Assembly (NCBI RefSeq): GCF_039522605.1 | Contig: NZ_BAAADS010000003.1 | Span: forward strand, 62,001 to 126,000 | Length of the DNA stretch: 64,000 nucleotides | Reading direction: 5' to 3' | DNA from: Lentibacillus siamensis | Lineage (GTDB): Bacteria > Bacillota > Bacilli > Bacillales > Amphibacillaceae | Part shown: one piece after another, positions 53,501-60,617 of the stretch | Position numbering within the stretch: position 1 is the first letter of the stretch | Layout of the letters: each line of letters starts with the position of its first letter | Notes under the pieces: generated by a model | Told to the model about the DNA's origin: nothing | What the model saw: the letters and a program-made list of their open reading frames with translations, nothing else | Databases searched by the model: none | Made by a program: the position numbers and the translations under genes

Positions 53501-53668
53501 GAGGAATCCCTCAATAAAGCAATCGACACGCTGATCGATCTGCAGCAGTCCGGCCGCATGATTGGGGTGATCTCACACGTTCAGGAACTGAAAACGATGT
53601 TCCCGGCAATACTGGAAGTGCAAAAAACAAAAGAAGGGCACAGCAGGGCGGAATTTGTTGTGAAATAA
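50576..53668 (+). CDS. sbcC: Exonuclease subunit SbcC (Rad50 homologue)
   Basis: A 1030-residue SMC-like ATPase. Walker A is 'ISGNTGAGKTTIFDG' near residue 30. Long coiled coils (about 170-500 and 545-870) flank the zinc hook C521-x-x-C524 ('EACPVCGNTEHP'). The C-terminal lobe has the signature 'LSGGEKFNAS' and Walker B 'MFIDEGFGTLDEES'. The complex tethers and processes DNA ends. The start follows GAGGGGAGG. The small frames on the opposite strand are shadows. Confidence 0.97.
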   Translation: MKPLKLTMTAFGPYKGTETIDFTDLNPYNLFVISGNTGAGKTTIFDGICFALYGSASGTDREDNRMLRSDFASDDTHTAIELEFELNGRHYRILRQLGHVKKGNKSKTGERFEFFEQVDGREIPCVDRQIVSEIDKKVEEIIGLTQDQFKQIVMLPQGEFRKLLTSQTENKEAILRRLFKTESYNQLNQLLRDKKNRVDQRFKQAQQSRDHYVQSIHTALPAREESDLFNVLDEEFYNINQVVTGLETESEYYTRKMTTDKQAYQDAYQKHDEKQNELHQAKALNNQFADLDKKRDELNNLTEQVPAFQEKEKLLEKAERASHLEVYENQVAEWKKDETAKTEVLKQAETKAKSAKEKRAQAETAYQQEDGRKAEREETSRQLERLKGFIEPVKEMDERKENLDQLAQQGKKAGADLNKVRTNLQEKVTSAEKYDKHIAKMDEAVSQLADKQQQRVDMREQYRIVDAYMTLYKQQNLLKQTVEKQETAYLSVKKAYSEKENTWLNNQAVVLAGHLHEGEACPVCGNTEHPRKAAAQGEMVTRDELNSLKKELDESDRTYRDSAAELKSVSSQLTEKQQELDTYSIEAENVSTVRDELLEKGKQLKIEVEHLEKQREQLKQYKEDFKTVKEQQLQFEQQKEQLEQNYHELQASYRADVAVYNEKLRNIPEEVRTRNTLEKQIDATAEHKAKLEKAWVDAQQQLQQATEADTKAASDLTHAQQQLEESRGKHAKAEQQFDEALREALFESEAEYQQAKMQQAERQEWKESIQRFKENLTAKRQQVNDLAETLKDKERVDLTVLQEQQQELKAAYEAAYKTFKDSEKYMDQASTIRQNILEAHEQAAEREQELAAITDLYDVLRGQNSQKISFERYLQIEYLERIIDAANSRLKRLSNGQFYLMRSDRQESHGRQSGLALDVYDAYTGQTRDVKTLSGGEKFNASLCLALGMSDVIQNFQGNIAIDTMFIDEGFGTLDEESLNKAIDTLIDLQQSGRMIGVISHVQELKTMFPAILEVQKTKEGHSRAEFVVK

Positions 53669-53806
53669 TACCAGGAATGGTGTTGTTTCAGCAACTTTTT
53701 GGAAAAAATGTAGAATTTTTCCGATTACTCCTCAGAAAATTGCTGTTCTTATCGAAAGTTATATAAAGATTTGACTAAAAAAGAGGAGCAGTTAAAAAGA
53801 TTAAAA

Positions 53807-53929
53807 ATGGAAACATTATCTGATAAGTTGCTTGTAGAAGCTTTCTATCAAGCAAAAGAACAAAAACTGGATCAAGACTTCATTCGGTTGATTGAGGATG
53901 AATTAAGAAAACGTGCAATATCTGTCTGA
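53807..53929 (+). CDS. sda: Sporulation histidine kinase inhibitor Sda
   Basis: A 40-residue helical hairpin protein that lines up with B. subtilis Sda without gaps: 'METLSDKLLVEAFYQAKEQK' then 'LDQDFIRLIEDELRKRAISV', keeping L4, S5, D6, L8, L9, A16, D24, F25, I26, L28, I29, E30 and E32. Sda binds KinA and blocks the phosphorelay when DNA replication is disturbed. The ATG has no close ribosome binding site (AGGAG is 18 bases upstream); an in-frame TTG at 53771 would add 12 residues but has none either. A promoter TTGCTG-N16-TATAAA lies at 53740-53767. Only a degenerate DnaA-box-like TTATCGAAA is visible, unlike the several boxes at B. subtilis sda. Confidence 0.85.
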   Translation: METLSDKLLVEAFYQAKEQKLDQDFIRLIEDELRKRAISV

Positions 53930-54125
53930 TCATTCATCCTCAACTTTTTGTCTGATTATGCCGCTGGTATCTTGCTTGCATCCATCTACAGCACGTTCCA
54001 CCGGTGGCCATTCGGATAAATGCCGGATTTCTTTTCAATTTCTGAACCGATGAAAATTTCCACATACCGCAGACATACATATAAACCGAACCTCCAAGCC
54101 AAAATATAGGTTGGAGGTGTTTGAA

Positions 54126-54275
54126 ATGGAAAATCGCAGGGAAAAGAAACAAGGCTTCAGTGATGAGCAGGCGGTAAGGAAAAACCTCAGTCGAAAATAT
54201 GACCATGAATTTGCCAATGAACCATTGACGGAAACAGAGCGGGCAAATAATAAGAAAACGAAAAAGCGGCAATAA
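54126..54275 (+). CDS. sspO: Small acid-soluble spore protein O (SspO)
   Basis: A 49-residue basic protein after an excellent GGAGGTG. The C-terminal half 'YDHEFANEPLTETERANNKK' matches SspO/CotK ('YNEEFANENLTAAERQNNKK' in B. subtilis); the N-terminal half is diverged ('MENRREKKQGFSDEQ'). SspO is a minor forespore-specific protein of the spore core. No sspP partner is evident downstream. The 160 bp after it hold a weak hairpin (GAAGGG/CCCTTC) and nothing else. Confidence 0.85.
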   Translation: MENRREKKQGFSDEQAVRKNLSRKYDHEFANEPLTETERANNKKTKKRQ

Positions 54276-54433
54276 ACAAGAAGGGGAGATGGGCTGACCA
54301 TTTCCCTTCGTATTCAAATCCTTTCTTACTGCATGAGCGCAACGATGATTGCTACATTTTAAGCATAAGGGCTTCCAGGAAAGCAAAGTTCCCTTCCCTT
54401 TAATGAGGTTTTCTGAAATAGAGGTGGACTTAC

Positions 54434-55090
54434 ATGAACGTCAAAATAGAATTTACATATAGAACGCCAAAAGGAACCGAGGCAGTGTTTCAGTCAGACG
54501 AGATGCGTGGCAAAAAAGCATTACTTCTGGCAGAAGACCTGGAAAAATCGGGACGCATGAAACATATTATATTTATTGACCGATACGATGCAAGGTGGAA
54601 TCTGAAAGAATTGAAAAAGGTGCTGGAGGAAATACAGACAGAGCCGCACAATGTTTCGGTATTATTTGACGGTGGATTTGATTGGAAAACGAAAAAGTCA
54701 GGGCTGGGGTGTGCTATTTATTTTGAGCAGAACAACAAATCATTACGGATCCGCAAAAATGCAATCGTCGATGAATTGCAGTCGAACAACGAAGCTGAGT
54801 ATGCGGCACTTCATCTGGCATTGCAGGAAGTCGAGCAACTGGGCGTCCATCATATGCCTGTTGTTTTTGCAGGGGATTCGCAAGTCGTCATTAATCAATT
54901 AGCCGGCGACTGGCCATGTTACGAAGCGGATTTGTCCAAATGGGCGGATCGGATTGAGCAGCAGCTGGAACGGTTGGGGATTACTCCGGAATATGAATTG
55001 GTTCCAAGGAAACAAAATCGGGAAGCAGACCATTTGGCAACGCAGGCGCTTAACGGTGTCGAAGTCGAAAGCATTGTCGAGCGTATGTAA
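54434..55090 (+). CDS. RNase H-like (reverse transcriptase-like) protein
   Basis: A 218-residue protein whose C-terminal 145 residues form an RNase H fold with all four acidic positions: Asp in 'VLFDGGFD', Glu in 'SNNEAEYAAL', Asp in 'FAGDSQVV' and Asp in 'READHLAT'. The N-terminal 70 residues are a separate small domain seen in the YpeP/YpdQ-type proteins of Bacilli. It probably cleaves RNA in RNA-DNA hybrids. The start follows GAGGTGG. Confidence 0.85.
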   Translation: MNVKIEFTYRTPKGTEAVFQSDEMRGKKALLLAEDLEKSGRMKHIIFIDRYDARWNLKELKKVLEEIQTEPHNVSVLFDGGFDWKTKKSGLGCAIYFEQNNKSLRIRKNAIVDELQSNNEAEYAALHLALQEVEQLGVHHMPVVFAGDSQVVINQLAGDWPCYEADLSKWADRIEQQLERLGITPEYELVPRKQNREADHLATQALNGVEVESIVERM

Positions 55091-55193
55091 TAAGGGATTT
55101 GCAACTGCTCGCAGCTTTATTTTTCAATACTTTTTGCCAAATATTCTAGGTAAACTGCCCAATAATTCATCTTCCGTTAACCAGAAGATACTT

Positions 55194-56060
55194 TCAACTT
55201 TCTTTTAAATATGGAAGGATCGAATCAATCGTCTGCTGCAATTTGTCGGACTGCTGCGAATACATTTTCTTTGCTTCTGGATTCTCAGTCTGCAGTGAAT
55301 ATGTCTCCAAATCGGCTTGCACTTTTTTCAGGGAAGCAGCAAGAAGCGGTTTTTGTTTAATTTTATGCTGCTGCAGGTCATCATTGTATAGATCAACATA
55401 GACATTGCCGCTCGAATCTATTTGTCCCAAAAACACATCCTCATAATCCGTTGCACCTTGCTTTTGAATTTCCCCCTTCAGCCATTCACTGGAATAACCA
55501 AGTGACTGCAGGCTTTTATTCATCAATTTCCCATCCATAATGACAATAGCGGGACCCTGTTCCATGTTCACGGTGATGCCCAGCTGTTTTGCCGTCAGTG
55601 GCTGCTGATCAGATTTTTTTAATACACTTAGCTGCCCGTTTGTTTCGATAACCGCCATCTCCACGTCTGATAATTTGAATACATTCTTTTCCCGCAAAAA
55701 CAGCATTAGTTCATCGATATTCATTTTGCTTTTTTTCATGTTTTTTTCCAGAACTTTTCCGTCTTCAATTAATACAGATGCCTTTCCATCGGTCAGGCGG
55801 CGGAACTTGAGTGACTTCATCGAGCCGTATGCAAGTAATACCGGGAAGAGTCCCATGATAATCAGTCCAACAAGTCCATTGGTGATTTTTATATTTTGAT
55901 CGATTGCCATGGCTGAGGCAATTGAGCCAATCGTGATTCCTACACAATAATCAAAAAAGGTTAGCTGGGAAACTTGTTTTTTCCCCATGATTCGTGCCAT
56001 GACCATCAACAAAAGAAAAGCAAGAATTGATCGGATAATAGTTAATAAAAACTCAGGCAT
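55194..56060 (-). CDS. DUF421 family membrane protein (YetF-like), paralogue 3 (long)
   Basis: A 288-residue YetF-type protein: three membrane spans (about 5-90), then two repeats of the cytoplasmic YetF fold ('SVLIEDGKVLEKNMKKSKMN', 'VEMAVIETNGQLSVLKKS', and 'PAIVIMDGKLMNKSLQSLGY') and a C-terminal helical tail. It is divergent from a DUF4363 lipoprotein gene, a family often found next to DUF421 genes, suggesting a functional link at the membrane. The start follows GAGGAAC. Function unknown. Confidence 0.87.
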   Translation of the reverse strand: MPEFLLTIIRSILAFLLLMVMARIMGKKQVSQLTFFDYCVGITIGSIASAMAIDQNIKITNGLVGLIIMGLFPVLLAYGSMKSLKFRRLTDGKASVLIEDGKVLEKNMKKSKMNIDELMLFLREKNVFKLSDVEMAVIETNGQLSVLKKSDQQPLTAKQLGITVNMEQGPAIVIMDGKLMNKSLQSLGYSSEWLKGEIQKQGATDYEDVFLGQIDSSGNVYVDLYNDDLQQHKIKQKPLLAASLKKVQADLETYSLQTENPEAKKMYSQQSDKLQQTIDSILPYLKES

Positions 56061-56144
56061 GATGTTCCTCCATTCCTCTATTTACATGTAATTCTTTTAT
56101 ATTATTGGACAAGATAAGAAAAAACATGTAGGAGGGTTGTTTTG

Positions 56145-56477
56145 GTGAAAAAGTTAATACCGATTTTCCTTGCCATATGCATGATACTGATAACGGGATG
56201 TCAATCTGAGCAGGCTTTTTATCAGGAAATCCAGGAAATTAATGATACTGTGGATCAAGCGGACTGGAAACAAACAAAAGCTGGTGTGAAAAAGTTGAGT
56301 AAAGTCTATAAAAAGCAGAAGTGGAAACTGCAATTGCTGGGAGACGAAGCCGAATATGAAGGAATTAACGTCGAACTGCAGGTGCTCAAACAATCGGTGC
56401 AGGCGAAAGATAAAACACAGGTAAAAGTCTCACTGGGAACAATCCGCGGTCATTTATTGGATATATATTCGTTTTGA
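56145..56477 (+). CDS. DUF4363 family lipoprotein
   Basis: A 110-residue predicted lipoprotein: signal peptide with lipobox 'ILITGCQ' (Cys19) and a helical domain of about 85 residues ('EIQEINDTVDQADWKQTKAG', 'KVYKKQKWKLQLL'). DUF4363 has no known activity. The GTG start at 56145 is eight bases after AGGAGGG; a TTG three bases earlier is also possible. It is divergent from the long DUF421 gene 84 bp away. Confidence 0.8.
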   Translation: MKKLIPIFLAICMILITGCQSEQAFYQEIQEINDTVDQADWKQTKAGVKKLSKVYKKQKWKLQLLGDEAEYEGINVELQVLKQSVQAKDKTQVKVSLGTIRGHLLDIYSF

Positions 56478-56489
56478 TGGAATTTAAAA

Positions 56490-56531
56490 GAAGGGAGTGG
56501 TCCAATTTGATTGGTTCACTCCCTCTTTTTA
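56490..56531 (+). terminator. Terminator of the DUF4363 gene
   Basis: AGGGAGTG-CCAAT and ATTGG-CACTCCCT form a stem with one small internal loop, followed by TCTTTTT. Confidence 0.92.
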
Positions 56532-56566
56532 TTTATGTGTCTGTATTAAGTTTTTAAATTTTATTG

Positions 56567-56588
56567 TTGAATTTTTATTCATTATAAT
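56567..56588 (+). promoter_or_regulatory. Arg box over the argG promoter
   Basis: TTGAATTTTTATTCAT at 56567-56582 is, on the other strand, ATGAATAAAAATTCAA, a full match to the ArgR/AhrC box core. It abuts the -10 TATAAT at 56583-56588. A second, weaker half (TGCATAATAATACG) follows. Arginine-dependent repression of argGHF is expected. Confidence 0.85.
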
Positions 56589-56629
56589 GCATAATAATAC
56601 GTAATATAAATTTCGAAGGGGAGATTCCG

Positions 56630-57889
56630 ATGGCTAAAGATAAGATTGTACTCGCATATTCCGGTGGGCTTGATACCTCCGTTGCAGTGAAGTGGCTTCA
56701 GGATAAATATAATTTCGATGTCATTGCGGTTGCACTTGATGTTGGGGAAGGCAAGGATCTGGACTTTGTTCAGCAGAAAGCACTTGAAGTCGGCGCGATT
56801 AAATCATATGTAGTGGATGCTATGTCACTGTTTTCCGATGAATACGTGCTTCCCGCACTGCAGGCAAACTTGCTGTATGAAGGGAAATACCCGCTCATTT
56901 CGGCACTGTCCCGTCCGCTCATTGCGAAAATCCTGACTGATATTGCAGAAAAAGAAGGTGCTATTGCGGTTGCGCATGGTTGCACCGGAAAAGGAAATGA
57001 CCAGGTCAGATTTGATGTGGCATTTACTGCATTGAATCCGGATCTGCAAATTGTTGCCCCGGTTCGTGAATGGGCAATGTCCCGCGGCGAGGAAATTGCC
57101 TATGCGGAAGAGCACGGGATTCCGGTTCCGATACAGCAGGATAATCCGTTCAGCATTGACCAGAACCTGTGGGGACGCAGCAACGAATGTGGCATCCTCG
57201 AAGATCCTTGGGTGGAAGCGCCGGAAGAAGCATACGATCTAACAGCAAATCCGGTTGATGCACCAAACGACCCACAAACCGTGGCGATTACGTTCAAGCA
57301 GGGAAAACCAGTTGCACTTAATGGCGAAGAACTGCCACTGGAGGAACTGATTTTAATGTTAAATGAAATTGGCGGTAAACATGGGGTTGGACGTATCGAC
57401 CATGTGGAAAATCGTCTCGTTGGAATTAAGTCGCGTGAAATTTATGAAGCACCGGCAGCTTTGACCCTGATTGCGGCCCATCAGGAACTGGAAGCACTGA
57501 CACTGCCGAGAGAAGTGGCTCAGTTCAAGCCTGTCGTTGAGCAAAAATTTGCCCAGAGCGTATATGACGGCCTATGGTATTCACCGTTGACCGATGCACT
57601 AAAAGCATTTATCAAGGAAACACAGGAGCATGTTTCCGGAACCGTGAAAGTAAAACTGTACAAAGGGCATGCACAAGTAGTCGGCCGCACATCCGCAAAC
57701 TCGCTGTATGACTTTGACCTGGCAACCTATGATAAAGAGGACGCATTTGATCATGAAGCGGCGCTTGGATTTATTAAGCTGTGGGGACTGCCGACACAAG
57801 TTCATTCCGCGGTAAATAAGCAAGCTGAGACGAAGGATGACTCTACTGAAAAAATTAAGCTTGACGTAAAGGAAGCTATTAAACAGTGA
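56630..57889 (+). CDS. argG: Argininosuccinate synthase
   Basis: A 419-residue enzyme joining citrulline and aspartate with ATP. The N-terminal ATP motif 'LAYSGGLDTSV' and 'GCTGKGNDQVRFD' are intact, as is 'DQNLWGRSNE' in the synthase domain. The length is about 15 residues above the common 400-405, owing to a polar tail. The start follows AAGGGGAG. The stop overlaps argH by four bases. Confidence 0.97.
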   Translation: MAKDKIVLAYSGGLDTSVAVKWLQDKYNFDVIAVALDVGEGKDLDFVQQKALEVGAIKSYVVDAMSLFSDEYVLPALQANLLYEGKYPLISALSRPLIAKILTDIAEKEGAIAVAHGCTGKGNDQVRFDVAFTALNPDLQIVAPVREWAMSRGEEIAYAEEHGIPVPIQQDNPFSIDQNLWGRSNECGILEDPWVEAPEEAYDLTANPVDAPNDPQTVAITFKQGKPVALNGEELPLEELILMLNEIGGKHGVGRIDHVENRLVGIKSREIYEAPAALTLIAAHQELEALTLPREVAQFKPVVEQKFAQSVYDGLWYSPLTDALKAFIKETQEHVSGTVKVKLYKGHAQVVGRTSANSLYDFDLATYDKEDAFDHEAALGFIKLWGLPTQVHSAVNKQAETKDDSTEKIKLDVKEAIKQ

Positions 57890-59307
57890 AACTATGGGGC
57901 GGACGTTTTACAAAACCAACCAACCAATTAGTGGATGAATATACGGCGTCCATCGGTTTTGATCAGAAGCTGGCACAGTATGATATCCAGGGTAGTCTGG
58001 CGCACGTGGCAATGCTTGCGGAAACAGGAATTCTTTCCGAAGAAGATGCGGCCGTCATTACAGGAGGACTCAAAACCGTTTCGAAACAAATTAAAAACGG
58101 GGAAGCGGAACTGACTGAGGAAAATGAAGATATCCATATGAACGTGGAAAGACTGTTGATTGAAGCAGTCGGTTCAGTCGGCGGAAAACTGCACACCGGA
58201 AGAAGCAGAAACGACCAGGTGGCACTGGATATGCGGCTTTATTTACGGGAAACGCTGGTTGAACTCAGTCAGCTGCTGCTTGACGTTCAGCAATCACTTT
58301 ACAAGCAGGCAGAGCGTAATATGGACACGATTTTGCCGGGGTACACCCATTTACAACGGGCTCAGCCGGTCCTGTTTGCACACCATATGATGGCGTATGT
58401 TTTCATGTTTCAGCGGGATATTGAGCGACTTGCCGACAGCTGGAAACGGGTGAACCAATCGCCGCTCGGTGCTGGCGCATTGGCCGGCACAACCTTTCCA
58501 ATCGACCGGAAACTGACTGCAGAAAAACTGCATTTTGACGGAATTTGTGAAAATAGTCTTGATGCAGTCAGTGATCGCGATTTTGTTGTTGAATTTTTAT
58601 CGAATGCATCGCTGGTTGGCGCGCACCTGTCCAGATCATGCGAGGAACTTGTCCAGTGGTCCAGTGCTGAGTTTAATTTTATCGAATTGGATGATGCCTT
58701 TTGCACGGGAAGCAGCATGATGCCGCAAAAGAAAAATCCTGACGTTGCGGAGCTTGTCCGGGGTAAAACCGGTCGTGTATACGGCAACCTGATAAGTATG
58801 CTGACAACGTTGAAAGGCCTTCCGCTCGCTTACAACAAAGACATGCAGGAGGATAAAGAGGGGATGTTCGATTCAGCCGAAACGCTGAAAGGTGCACTCG
58901 CACTGTTTGCACCGATGATTGAAACGATGCAGGTGAAAAAAGAAAGCATGTACAGTTCTGTTCGAAATGACTTTTCCAATGCGACCGATCTGGCGGATTA
59001 TCTCGTTACAAAAGGGATGCCATTTCGCGAATCACATGCAGTTGTTGGAAATATCGTCCTGCATTGCATCGAAAGCGGCACATACCTGCTCGACTTATCA
59101 TTGGAGGAACTGCAATCATTTTCTGATCTTATTGGATCGGATATTTTTGAAAAGCTTGCCCCGGAAACAGTGGTCAACGCACGTGATGTGGAGGGCGGGA
59201 CCGCACAAAACCGTGTGCAGGAACAGCTCGATAAAGCAGCGGAACTTTTTGATCAAACAACTGCCTGGATCAAGAAACATGAACAAAAGATTGCCTTGAG
59301 CAATTGA
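57886..59307 (+). CDS. argH: Argininosuccinate lyase
   Basis: A 473-residue fumarase-superfamily enzyme splitting argininosuccinate to arginine and fumarate. 'HTGRSRNDQVALDMRLYLRE' in part ('GRSRNDQVALDM'), 'GYTHLQRAQP' and the signature 'GSSMMPQKKNPD' are present, as is the catalytic Ser in the latter. The GTG start overlaps the argG stop (GTGA), so translation is coupled. The length is slightly above the 460 typical. Confidence 0.97.
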   Translation: MKLWGGRFTKPTNQLVDEYTASIGFDQKLAQYDIQGSLAHVAMLAETGILSEEDAAVITGGLKTVSKQIKNGEAELTEENEDIHMNVERLLIEAVGSVGGKLHTGRSRNDQVALDMRLYLRETLVELSQLLLDVQQSLYKQAERNMDTILPGYTHLQRAQPVLFAHHMMAYVFMFQRDIERLADSWKRVNQSPLGAGALAGTTFPIDRKLTAEKLHFDGICENSLDAVSDRDFVVEFLSNASLVGAHLSRSCEELVQWSSAEFNFIELDDAFCTGSSMMPQKKNPDVAELVRGKTGRVYGNLISMLTTLKGLPLAYNKDMQEDKEGMFDSAETLKGALALFAPMIETMQVKKESMYSSVRNDFSNATDLADYLVTKGMPFRESHAVVGNIVLHCIESGTYLLDLSLEELQSFSDLIGSDIFEKLAPETVVNARDVEGGTAQNRVQEQLDKAAELFDQTTAWIKKHEQKIALSN

Positions 59308-59327
59308 AAAAGGAGTGTGACGCGAAC

Positions 59328-60296
59328 ATGATGGTAAATACGAAACAACCCGGTCCCGGGGCCTCAGTGGGATTATCAGGGAGAGATTTTTTAAAACTGA
59401 CGGATTACTCGTCCAGCGAGCTGTCCGATTTGATTGAGCTTGGGCACGATTTAAAGAAGAAGCAAAAATCCGGTAAGGTTTTCGAACCGCTTCAAGGAAA
59501 AACACTTGGGATGATTTTTGAAAAATCGTCGACCAGGACGCGTGTTTCATTTGAGACAGGGATGTATCAATTAGGCGGGATGGGAATTTTTCTTAGTACC
59601 AATGATCTCCAGCTGGGCAGGGGCGAACCGGTTGCTGATACAGCTAACGTTCTCTCCGGCTATTTGGATGGCATCATGATTCGCACGTATTCACAGGCGA
59701 TGGTGCAAGAATTGGCCGCCAACGCAAGTATACCGGTCATTAACGGATTAACGGATGTCTACCATCCTTGTCAGGTGCTTGCCGATTTGCAGACGATTGA
59801 AGAAGTCAAAGGGGGATTAGAGGGTGTGAAGCTCGCATTCATCGGGGATGGCAACAACATGGCCAACTCGCTTATGATAGGAGCGGCAATCATGGGGATG
59901 CATATCAGCATTGCCGCACCGGAAGGATATCAGCCGGAGAATGCTATTTCCAAAAAAGCTGCATTGATTGCTGCAGCATCAGGCGGAAAAGTTGAGATCA
60001 CTGCAAATCCTGTACATGCCGCTGAAAAGGCTGATGTTATTTACACCGATGTATGGGCAAGTATGGGACAGGAAAGCGAATCAAAAGTTCGGGAGCAGGC
60101 GTTTGCTGATTTTCAGGTAAACAGCAAGCTGCTTTCGTTGGCGAAAAAAGACGTCACCTTTATGCACTGTTTGCCGGCGCACCGGGGTGAAGAGGTAATG
60201 GCTGATGTGATTGATGGCAAGCATTCCGTTGTTTTTCAACAGGCCGAAAACCGCCTCCATGCTCAAAAAGCGTTAATGACTGCTTTGATGGGGTAA
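59328..60296 (+). CDS. argF: Ornithine carbamoyltransferase
   Basis: A 322-residue transferase making citrulline from ornithine and carbamoyl phosphate. The carbamoyl-phosphate motif SSTRTR is at 67-72, 'YHPCQVLADLQT' near 145 and the ornithine/active-site Cys motif 'MHCLPAHRGEEV' near 285. ATG 59328 is used, 12 bases after AAGGAG; no closer start is in frame. argG-argH-argF in one operon completes the ornithine-to-arginine branch, while the rest of the arg genes are not in the window. Confidence 0.95.
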   Translation: MMVNTKQPGPGASVGLSGRDFLKLTDYSSSELSDLIELGHDLKKKQKSGKVFEPLQGKTLGMIFEKSSTRTRVSFETGMYQLGGMGIFLSTNDLQLGRGEPVADTANVLSGYLDGIMIRTYSQAMVQELAANASIPVINGLTDVYHPCQVLADLQTIEEVKGGLEGVKLAFIGDGNNMANSLMIGAAIMGMHISIAAPEGYQPENAISKKAALIAAASGGKVEITANPVHAAEKADVIYTDVWASMGQESESKVREQAFADFQVNSKLLSLAKKDVTFMHCLPAHRGEEVMADVIDGKHSVVFQQAENRLHAQKALMTALMG

Positions 60297-60347
60297 TAGG
60301 CTGCAAAAATTTTGCTGATGACGGATTTATTCTTGGTTTTGGATTGG

Positions 60348-60427
60348 TTATTCGTTATTTCGCAACAGATATTCGTGTTTTTTACCAATATATTCGTGAA
60401 AACAGTCATGATATTCGCGGTTTTCAT
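60348..60427. repeat. Short intergenic phrase array (locus 7, ATATTCGTG type)
   Basis: Units beginning GTTATTTCGCAACAG, ATATTCGTGTTTTTTACCAAT, ATATTCGTGAAAACAGTCATG and ATATTCGCGGTTTTCATG follow at about 13-21 bp. It lies between argF and its terminator. Confidence 0.65.
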
Positions 60428-60438
60428 GACTGGCACAT

Positions 60439-60482
60439 AAAAAGCCAGGCGCTCCTTTTGCTAGGAGTGCTTGGCTTTATTT
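60439..60482 (+). terminator. Terminator of argGHF
   Basis: AAAGCCAGGCGCTCCT and AGGAGTGCTTGGCTTT form a 16-bp stem with one mismatch and one wobble, around a six-base loop, with A and T runs outside. Confidence 0.92.
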
Positions 60483-60499
60483 ATTTTAACGTTTCCAAG

Positions 60500-60519
60500 A
60501 TACAGTAGGGGGGTATAAT
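60500..60519 (+). promoter_or_regulatory. CsoR-like operator 1 overlapping a TATAAT -10
   Basis: ATACAGTAGGGGGGTAT (60500-60516) has the ATAC-N9-GTAT ends and G run of CsoR/RcnR-family operators, and its right end merges with the -10 TATAAT at 60514-60519. No good -35 is present. Binding would block polymerase. The regulator gene is not in the window. Confidence 0.6.
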
Positions 60520-60581
60520 GCAATTGAATGATGAAGAAATAATTTAATTTTGTGTTTAATTATGCAAAACACGGGAAAATT

Positions 60582-60598
60582 ATACCCCGTAAAGGTAT
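60582..60598 (+). promoter_or_regulatory. CsoR-like operator 2 in the leader
   Basis: ATACCCCGTAAAGGTAT (60582-60598) is a 17-bp palindrome ATACC-N7-GGTAT, the same length as operator 1, 20 bp before the DUF4396 start. Confidence 0.55.
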
Positions 60599-60617
60599 TC
60601 GGAAAGGTGTTGATTAA

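Noticed and set aside
49323..53559. Several long minus-strand frames opposite sbcD and sbcC
   Set aside because: They are antisense shadows of two unmistakable genes and have no starts with ribosome binding sites.
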